A stretch of DNA of 64,000 nucleotides from positions 2,966,001 to 3,030,000 of the forward strand of contig JAPXFQ010000256.1 of the NCBI GenBank assembly GCA_028564705.1, read 5' to 3'. Of this stretch, positions 56,622 through 64,000 are shown in pieces. Each line of letters starts with the position of its first letter. The first letter of the stretch is position 1. Source of the DNA: Apricaphanius iberus. Lineage: Eukaryota; Chordata; Actinopteri; Cyprinodontiformes; Aphaniidae. The position numbers and the translations under genes are program-made. The notes beneath the pieces are model-generated. The model had not been told where the DNA came from and made no database searches. It saw only the letters and a list, made by a program, of their open reading frames with translations.

Positions 56622-57560
56622 GGGCTGATTTATCAAAGGTGTGCGCTTGTTAAAACCCGTGCAAACCGCACAGCATCACAAAAACAGGCTGAGGCTGATC
56701 TATAAACATGGCGCAAAGTGTGTTGTGCCTGTTAAACCCACAGCAAGACGCACACGATCCATTTAGCTATTTTGCCCTTGATTAATTTGCAAACTGGGCG
56801 TTTCTGTAAGAAGACGCAAAATATTGGGAGGAGAATTAGCAAAGAAGTAGGCGTTCCAGGCGTTGTTTACGCCGCCTATTTTAGCATCTGTGTTTAGCAC
56901 TTCTGAAAAGCATGTCTTAATTTTGCGCTACCACATTCGACATAAGTTTATTGACATTAACATTAACCTAAGAGTAATTGACACTCTAATGGCCATGAAC
57001 CTCATACTTATGTAAATACTTACCTGTTTGTCCACCAAAGACGCATCATAAGTCACTGCACGCTCATCATGTTTCCACCTGGTGAAGACCCGTTGAGCGC
57101 ACATGATCCTAGTGGATTTTCATCCTTGTAGTAGTTAACCTGGAGTCCAATTAATAAAATATAGTAATCATATACAATACCAAAATGATAATTGACATTA
57201 TATATGTCATTTTAAAAACAATATTCAGACATGCTGCAGTTTTAATCAGTCTAACCCTGCAATATGATGCGTGCATGCAGCAGAGAGCAGCACATGTACA
57301 CTGTAGGAATTACATTTATCACTGAGAAACGGAAAACAGAATTCACAGCAATTTAGCCAAATAGCCGTAATCAATTCTTTAACAGCCAAAAACTGATACA
57401 TACGTCGTACCACCCTCCTTTTTTTGTGCCAAAGACGCATCATGGATCCATGCGCATATTTCTCATCTCTCTAGCCGTGGTGCAGCTCATATTAGCGGCC
57501 GCAAACTCCTCATTGGAATACTGCTGCTTACGCTCATGCAATCTTAGTAAATCACCCGCA
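56622..57560. mobile_element. Probable MITE (GATTTATCAAAGG / TTAGTAAATC ends)
   Basis: The left end GGGCTGATTTATCAAAGGTG and the right end CTTAGTAAATCACCCGCAAA are diverged inverted termini of a type often seen in fish. Two AAGACGCATCATG-like motifs occur inside. Confidence 0.4.
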
Positions 57561-57612
57561 AAGTTAATTGTTACAGTTTAGATGCTCACATACTTGATTA
57601 GCAACTATTTTC

Positions 57613-58560
57613 TTAAGGATTTTGTACTAAGTCATCTTGATGGAGGGAGGGTTTCTTAAGTAAAGTTTTAATTACAACCTTAAGTTCTTGTGGTACGTAT
57701 CCATTTATTAAGGATAGATTCATTATATCTAAAATGGGGCCAGTAACTAGAGGGAACACCTCTTTAAATAATTTGGTTGGGATTGGATCTAACATACAAG
57801 TGGAATTGTTAGATGAAGTTAATATTTGTAATAATTCCGAAAATTCGAGGGAATCAAAACAGTACAGAAACAAACATGGTTCCACATTTCTCTCTGATAC
57901 TGCCTCATTCAGTGAGAGAGAAGTAATCATGTTAGGGAGGATGCCAATGATTTTATTTTTAATAGAATTTATTTTACTTATCAAGAATCCCATAAAGTCA
58001 TCACTACTGAGAAAAAGAGGAAGCTTTGGGTCAACAAAACTATGACTCTGTGTATGTTTGACAACTGTACTAAAAAGAAACCTAGGATTGTTTTTATTTA
58101 CAGTACCTCTAATAATGATGAAAAATATGCTGTTCTAGCCTCTCCTAGCTTTTATACACCAGTAGACTACTTTTCCAGGTTAAATACGAATCCTCTAGGT
58201 GTGTAGAGCGTTATGTACTCCCTAGTTTCCTAATATTCGGCTTTTAAGTATGCAGCTCTGGATTAAACCAGGTATCTAACCTCCTCTGGCTGATGACCTT
58301 CTTTTTTAAGGGGGCTACACTAACGTCGGAAGCATTGAGGAAGTAATGCTCTGAACCAGACCATCAATATCTGAAGGGTTAGTGTTGGAAGCAAGAAACG
58401 GATCAGATTCTTTAAAACTTGTTACAACACTGTCTGTTAAAGTTCTAATGTTTTCATTTCTGCTGAAAAATTTGACTCATTTATGCTAACATAATCCTCC
58501 TACTGCAGCCAGGTTTCTGATAGACATACACTATCACATATAAAGTAATTTACTAATAAA
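57613..58560 (-). mobile_element. L2-clade LINE fragment (endonuclease end to RT start)
   Basis: The minus strand carries SETWLQ near 58510 (endonuclease motif), then STCMLDPIPTKLFKEVFPLV and LSLINGYVPQELKVVIKTLL KKP near 57660-57800 (RT N-terminal part). Broken by stops. Confidence 0.85.
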
Positions 58561-61300
58561 TGATGTGAGGATTGGGATCTTATGTTCAATAAACCACATC
58601 TTATTTTTATTTTTTTTTGTCAAAGTCATATTTATTTTAATGAAATTTTCATAATTTGCTTTTCTTTGGTTAACTTGTAATCTATTTGATTTTGGCCATG
58701 GGCAAGACACTGTCTCAATGGGGTATTGAGTGGGTAACAGTACAGAAGCTGCCGAGAGGTGGGTTTAACTACGGCTCTGCTTCCTTGTTTGGACCTTGGT
58801 TTGTCACTGTTTTGAAGGACCAATAAATCTGTCCAGATTTGTATAAAGAAGAGCTGCTCCATCAAATGTCGAATAGATGGATAGAATTGTGAGCACTGCT
58901 CATGTACCTTAATCCCTTTGAAACGTTTAAATACAGAAGCAATTTATCTGCTGCTTTTTTTCTTCTTTGAACTCAACAATCAGCCCTAACTTCACCTTTG
59001 CCTTTGGGCTAAACAACTAAGAGGAGTAATTATGCCCTTAAGCCCCACCTCCTCCCCCTTGCTGCTTTCATGCTGTTTTCATGTGCAGCAACAGAGGAGC
59101 CAGCACTGCTTCTTCAGAGTATTAAAGTAATGCTTATGTCCCTGTGAAAAAACCCAAAAAACATTTATAATAATTTTGCAGCATTTTCAGACCTACCAAC
59201 CTCGTCAAAAGTATTTTGAGTACCACTTGTGTTTTGCGGCTTTTTTCGCAGACTTTTGCAACGCCATTACTTTGCAGTAATTTCCCCATCCACTGGCTGG
59301 AAAGTGATTATTAATGGCTCAGAGGTTAGGAGTTCAGCTTGTAATCGGAGATTTTATTTTATTGCACCCACATCCATCCATTTCCTGAACCACTTCTTCC
59401 TCAAGGGGTCGTGGGGGGGGGCTGGTGCCTATCTCCAGCTGTCAACGGGCAAGAGGCCAGGTACACCTGGACAGGTCGCCAGTCCATCACAGGGCCACAT
59501 AGAGAAAGACAGGACAAACAACCATGCACGCACACACCCACACCTAAGGACAATTTAGAGTGATCAATTAACCTGACAGTCATGTTTTTTGGACTGTGGG
59601 AGGAAGCCGGAGTACCCGGAGGGAACCCACGCATGCATGGGGAGAACATGCAAACTCCATGCAGAACGGCCCTGCGCTGGGATACGAACCCACAACCTTC
59701 TTGCTGCAAGGCAACAGCGCTAACCACTATACAATTTGCGGCTTTAAAACATTGAATACAATACTGAATTTTATTTAAGTGCTCTTTGTGTTTATATTTG
59801 GACATTAAAAATGCAATACAAAAGTACATTAAAATGTTTCAACATGTTGTGGGTGGTGAAATCAATCTACCCTTACAAAACTTGGCCCCCTTTATAAATA
59901 CTTCAGCACCTTGATGGCCCCATACTCAGAAAAATAATTCAACCAAACGTGTTTTTTGATTGCATCCACATTAATAAATAGGATATTAAATAGAAGCCAT
60001 AACCCCCCAGATATGACTAACATGAATCTGGCTGATAAGCAAATGCGATCTGTTCTGCTTATGTAATTGAAACAATACGCTTAAGGTCACATATTGCCTT
60101 TCCTTTTCTACTGTAATCCTCGGGCCTGCTTTATCTTTCTAACTCACCATCTGAGCGCTTCATCGGTTGTTATGCAACCACTGGCACAACCATGATCCAG
60201 TGGGCCACATCTGCCAGGAGATGGCAGCATCGGACGATAGCTGAATGAAATAAATAACCAACTCGTGTGGGGATAGATATATATTTATTTATATATGTTT
60301 GCGGTGAGAAGAAGCCGGACAAAATCCCCGGATAGAAGGGTAAACAAGAAGGCTGGAAGAGTGCGGGACACAGACGGAAGTTTGACAGGATTCAGCCGCT
60401 CATATCGACTGGTAGAGGAGGGGGAACACCGCAACGCTGATCCAGGGCGTTGATGTGAGGACAGACGGTCAACCGAGAGACACCATCCAGCAGTGAGTGC
60501 AGCACTCCATCCATCCATCCTCACAGCCCGTGTTCTCTGTCCTAAAGATCAGACGCTGGTGTACCATGGGCGTTTTGAATACAGTAACACAGGAAGTGTT
60601 AATAATTACATCAGTCATATTTATAGAGGCACCGCTTTAAACTCGGTAACCTACTTTAGTCTCTTTGTGATGCTGACAGAAGGACGCAGAGGTGGTCTGT
60701 TAAGATCAGCGTTGAATGTTAATGTCTAAACGGAGACCGATGATATAGACCAAGTCTGGTCCAGGCTGACAGGCGCAGCTGTAACAAACAAAGTCGTTAA
60801 AACAGAGGAGCGCGAGCTGCAATTGCGTCAAACACGTGCCCACTCAGTGAGCCACCTGGAATTTAGTTATTCTAAAAGGGACATCTGGAGAACATCTTAG
60901 AAAAATAAGGCAAACCGTGCCGAGGAGGACTTCCTGGGTGTTCAAAGCTGATTTTTACATCACTTCTTTCTTTCTTTAAAAAAATCTGAGTGAAAATGTA
61001 TGACAGTTTGTGTAGCAGAAATAGTAAGTGGCAGCTTATTCAGCAAACAAAAATATATATATAACTGTGAAATACACCAACAGAAAACAACAAAGACAAT
61101 ATCACAGAACGGACTATTTAATGTCTAGTCTTTTATTTATCTCAGGAAATATTATTGTACCGCAGAAAGTTAACCTGACAAAATACATAAAACAGTTCTA
61201 TTATTTCCTTTATCAATAGACAAAGCTATTCACAACTTGGCCTATAATAAAAAAATAATCATCTAACCTCCTTACTATTTCTGACCAACAGCTGTCATCA
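58561..61300. other. Intergenic DNA with a minus-strand SINE
   Basis: Apart from the SINE at 59369-59738, no gene or element is supported. 60300-60530 is GC-richer than its surroundings and ends in a short CATC run, but has no recognisable exon. Confidence 0.6.
59369..59738 (-). mobile_element. Near full-length tRNA-headed SINE, minus strand
   Basis: Reverse complement of the 27175-27544 family: tail CATCCATCCATTTCCTGAAC, body GGACAGGTCGCCAGTCCATC, head GGGATACGAACCCACAACCT then GCTAACCACTATAC. No clear target duplication found. Confidence 0.85.
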
Positions 61301-61319
61301 AGCTTTTGTGATATCCGGC

Positions 61320-61660
61320 TTATAGTAATTTTTCATCACCATAAATAACTATTTGTCCATTCTTCTTTACAGATTTTTTTTAAATTCAGCCACATTAGAA
61401 TGTTTTTAAACAGGGACAGCATATATGTCATGTCACAACATCTCAATCATATTGTAGTCTGGACTTTGACTAGGCCACTAAAAACCTATTGTTCTTTTGA
61501 GCTATTCAGAGCTGGTCTTGCTGGCATGCTTATAATCCTTATCTAGCTGCATAACATAGGTGTGAATGGTCTTAAATAGTTCGTTCTTCTTCTTTTAGTA
61601 GATAGATCGCCTACACTGGGAACTTGTTGAAAATTTTGATAAAGTTCTGGAGTGCTAGTC
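61320..61660. mobile_element. Fragment of the ACCAACACAAAGT-type DNA repeat
   Basis: Internal motifs TTTGTCCATTCTTCTTTACA and TCTGGACTTTGACTAGGCCA are typical of that family. No ends preserved. Confidence 0.5.
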
Positions 61661-61899
61661 TGATGTACACTGCTTCATCTGAGCTTAGCAATTCAAAATA
61701 GCTCAATCTTAAATTTGTATCAGTAGGCTAGAACTCTGTGCTAGTAGATATTACCGGTCTATAATTTCAAAACACTGTTGTTACATTAAGAGCTATTTAT
61801 GTCAGATGAATAACTTCCATGTTTCGATGTGAAATTATCTGTGATGAGTTTTCCAGTAAACTGAGGTAAAATGAGTACTTGGTTGTTGCTCCTGTTTGT

Positions 61900-62340
61900 T
61901 TGTGACCTCCTGGCGGAGGTTTTGATTAGCTCTTGGAGTCATTTTTGTACGCTGACGTCTTGGAAGGTTCCACTGTTCCACATTTGTGGACAATGACTCT
62001 GAAACCACTGATCTAGATTAGTTGTCTTTAAAAAAGCTCAAAAATATATATAATTGATTATCATAATTAATCAGAGAGCTGGGTATCATCAGCGTGTAGA
62101 TGTATGATACATCCTTGAACTATGTCCCAAAGGAAACATGTAATTAAAGGAAACAATCCAAGTTTAGAACTCTGTAGAACACTATTACTAACTGAAAATT
62201 TTGGATCCTGTATATTGTACGAATAGAACTCTGTAACATAGATACAACTTAAACAGACTAAAACCAGTACCCTAGATGTTAAGAGTCTCATTATCAAGAT
62301 ACTGTGTTCAAGTTGTTAAATGCTAAGCTGAAAACAAAGA
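61900..62340 (-). mobile_element. L2-clade LINE fragment with RT catalytic motif
   Basis: Minus-strand frame reads FLWDIVQGCIIHLHADDTQL, matching the PLGDIIxxHxIxFHxYADDTQL block. The catalytic Tyr of YADD is His here. Stops upstream and downstream. Confidence 0.8.
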
Positions 62341-63109
62341 GGACAGAAACAAGACTATCATCTGAAGTAATAAAAACCACCCACTTCTGTTCAGTTTTTT
62401 TTTTTTTTTTTACAATTTAAATAATTTTAAAAAGAGGGTTAAGAAACTGATCTGTTAGATTAGATTAAACATCGGAAACATGTTTTGGAGGAATTTTATA
62501 AAACAACAAAACAAAAAAACTATTCAAATATTAACTAATCTTTAATTGTACAAAGATAATTTCAAGTATTAGACATCTCCATAAAAATTGTGCACTGGGT
62601 GTCTCTTAGGTAAGATATGGGAGCATATTTGATCAAGGCTTTTTCTTTCTTTCATGTGGTGATGTAAAAATAAACAAAAACCCTGAATTAAAAACAATAA
62701 TTTCTCATGGTTTCAATGTTCACTAAGAGGCAAAAACAATCTGTAAGAGCAAAACCGAAAATGTCATTCTGTGATTCACACTGATTTCCATCTTTAAGCC
62801 TCCCCTGCATCCTTCTCAGCTCTGAAGCAGCAAACCCTGTGAGTCAGACGCTGCTTCTGGCATTTGTGCATTATGTTTCAGAATCCATAACTTTACCATG
62901 ACAGCTAACTCAGATTTCATGCCCCAAGACCGCTGGAAATGTAAGTTACATTAGGCAGAAATATGTATATGTGCACCATCGCAGCCATTGTCCTTGTTCA
63001 CTGAGCTAAAAAGTAATGGTATTTTAGGTTGTGTTTATTTTTTAAAAGAACATGTGTATAAAGATATCAGAAATACTAAACTGAACGAATAGATTTGCAG
63101 TACCTCATA

Positions 63110-63240
63110 AAATTTTTCCTTGCTAATGAACTTTTCCAACAAATTTCAATTTATTTTATTGGGAATTCTGAGATTCTATGTGATGCACACAACACAAGGT
63201 GTTGCGTCATCGTGGAATCAAAATGATATGTGTTTTTTTA
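63110..63240. mobile_element. Fragment of the ACCAACACAAAGT-type DNA repeat
   Basis: TTTATTTTATTGGGAATTCT then TATGTGATGCACACAACACA corresponds to the family left end, diverged. Confidence 0.45.
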
Positions 63241-63760
63241 AATTCCCTGAAGAGAAAATCTTTTAAGCATTGTTTGTGTTTATATTCAGACCCCCAGCCA
63301 ATACATTGAGATATCGCCTCTTCAGCTCAGAAATTGTTATTTGCTACCAAGTCATGACAGCCGTGAGGCTAAAATGCAGCAACAGTGTCTTCAGTCAGAA
63401 GATTCTAAAAATTTGTTACAAGATTGACTTTGACTGTGCAACTGGAGATCCTCCCTGCCCACAGCACCACCATCCACAACGAGCAGAGGTATAGCGAACT
63501 AAGGTGGTTGCTTAGGGCCGCTCAAACCCATCCTGGGCCCCACATTAATATTGAAATTGAACAGAGACTTCAGATGTTAACATTTTTGATAATATGAATA
63601 TTACTCTATTAGAATTTTTTTTTTCACTGAATATTATAAAAAATATATATATATTTTAAAATTATTTTGCGCTAACTAGGCAAATTTTTTGTTACTAATT
63701 ATTTGATTTTATTTAAAATCAAATTTCTATTCATTCTAAAATAAATACAAATACAATTAA

Positions 63761-63761
<1 letters not shown>

Positions 63762-63817
<56 letters not shown>
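63762..63817. repeat. (TA)n microsatellite
   Basis: About 28 TA units. Confidence 0.95.
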
Positions 63818-63820
<3 letters not shown>

Positions 63821-64000
63821 TAACTTACTTTAACCTTTCTATTTTGATAATATAAACAATTACCTCTGATTTATTTTTAGAATCAGCTATATAAACTCTG
63901 CCTACCCTTTAAAGATAATTGGATAATAGGATTTACGGCAACCATTATTTTTCCTATAGGATAAATAAAGCATTTTTGCATTGATTTGGATAAAATATAA

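Larger units (their letters stand above)
51024..57600. other. 3' intergenic DNA, first part
   Basis: No gene. A probable non-autonomous DNA element at about 51230-51960 has CATTCACAC motifs near both ends. 54940-55620 has clustered hairpins and a 25-C run. 56622-57560 has GATTTATCAAAGG and TTAGTAAATCACCCGC ends like those of a fish MITE. The rest shows nothing recognisable. Confidence 0.6.
62341..64000. other. AT-rich intergenic end of window
   Basis: A T-run lies at 62395-62412, a repeat fragment at 63110-63240 and a (TA)n microsatellite at 63762-63817. No gene seen. Confidence 0.7.

Noticed and set aside
60285..60729. Possible first exon of another gene (GC-richer patch)
   Set aside because: No convincing start, donor or protein similarity. 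The open frames on both strands look random.

Overview
The window is vertebrate nuclear DNA, almost certainly from a ray-finned (teleost) fish. It holds one long protein-coding gene with GT..AG introns. Around and inside that gene are interspersed repeats of teleost type: Tc1/mariner and hAT-like remnants, a TTAA-flanked MITE, L2-clade and Tx1-like LINE pieces, tRNA-headed SINEs, and long ATCT, TA and poly-C microsatellites. There is no bacterial, organellar or CRISPR-like content.

The gene is a KIF26-family atypical kinesin on the + strand, best read as a teleost kif26b copy (ba or bb not resolved). By chaining splice sites and checking reading phase at each junction I reconstruct 15 coding exons from an ATG at 4353 to a TAA at 50922-50924. 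The total is 5841 nt, or 1946 codons plus stop, and every junction keeps frame. In order the protein has: a short KIF26B-like start (exon 1); two CxxC motifs 56 residues apart, an [ST]P cluster and linker (exons 2-4); a kinesin-motor-like domain (exons 5-11, about residues 395-745); a 1012-codon disordered, Ser-rich tail in one exon (exon 12); and a conserved C-terminal EIKVYEID / coiled-coil / CFD module (exons 13-15). The most notable point is that the motor fold is recognisable but the Walker A (P-loop) signature, still present as LGKS in human KIF26A and KIF26B, is replaced by VASW here, with no gap. The copy also carries a lysine/arginine-rich C-terminal extension past the usual family end.

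Layout: 1-4090 is repeat-derived upstream DNA (Tc1 remnant, ATCT microsatellite, hAT-like and LINE pieces, hairpins). 4090-4412 is the likely promoter, 5' UTR and first coding exon. 4413-50679 is exons and introns, with intron 11 holding a dense run of inverted-repeat transposons and intron 9 an unclassified retroposon-like unit split by a young SINE with a 12-bp target duplication. 50925-51023 is a short 3' UTR with AATAAA. 51024-64000 is intergenic, with LINE, SINE and MITE fragments and no gene I can support.

Exon calls rest on splice motifs, phase and similarity to KIF26 proteins as I remember them; no alignment was run. Repeat family names are from recognition of typical sequences and most boundaries are approximate.
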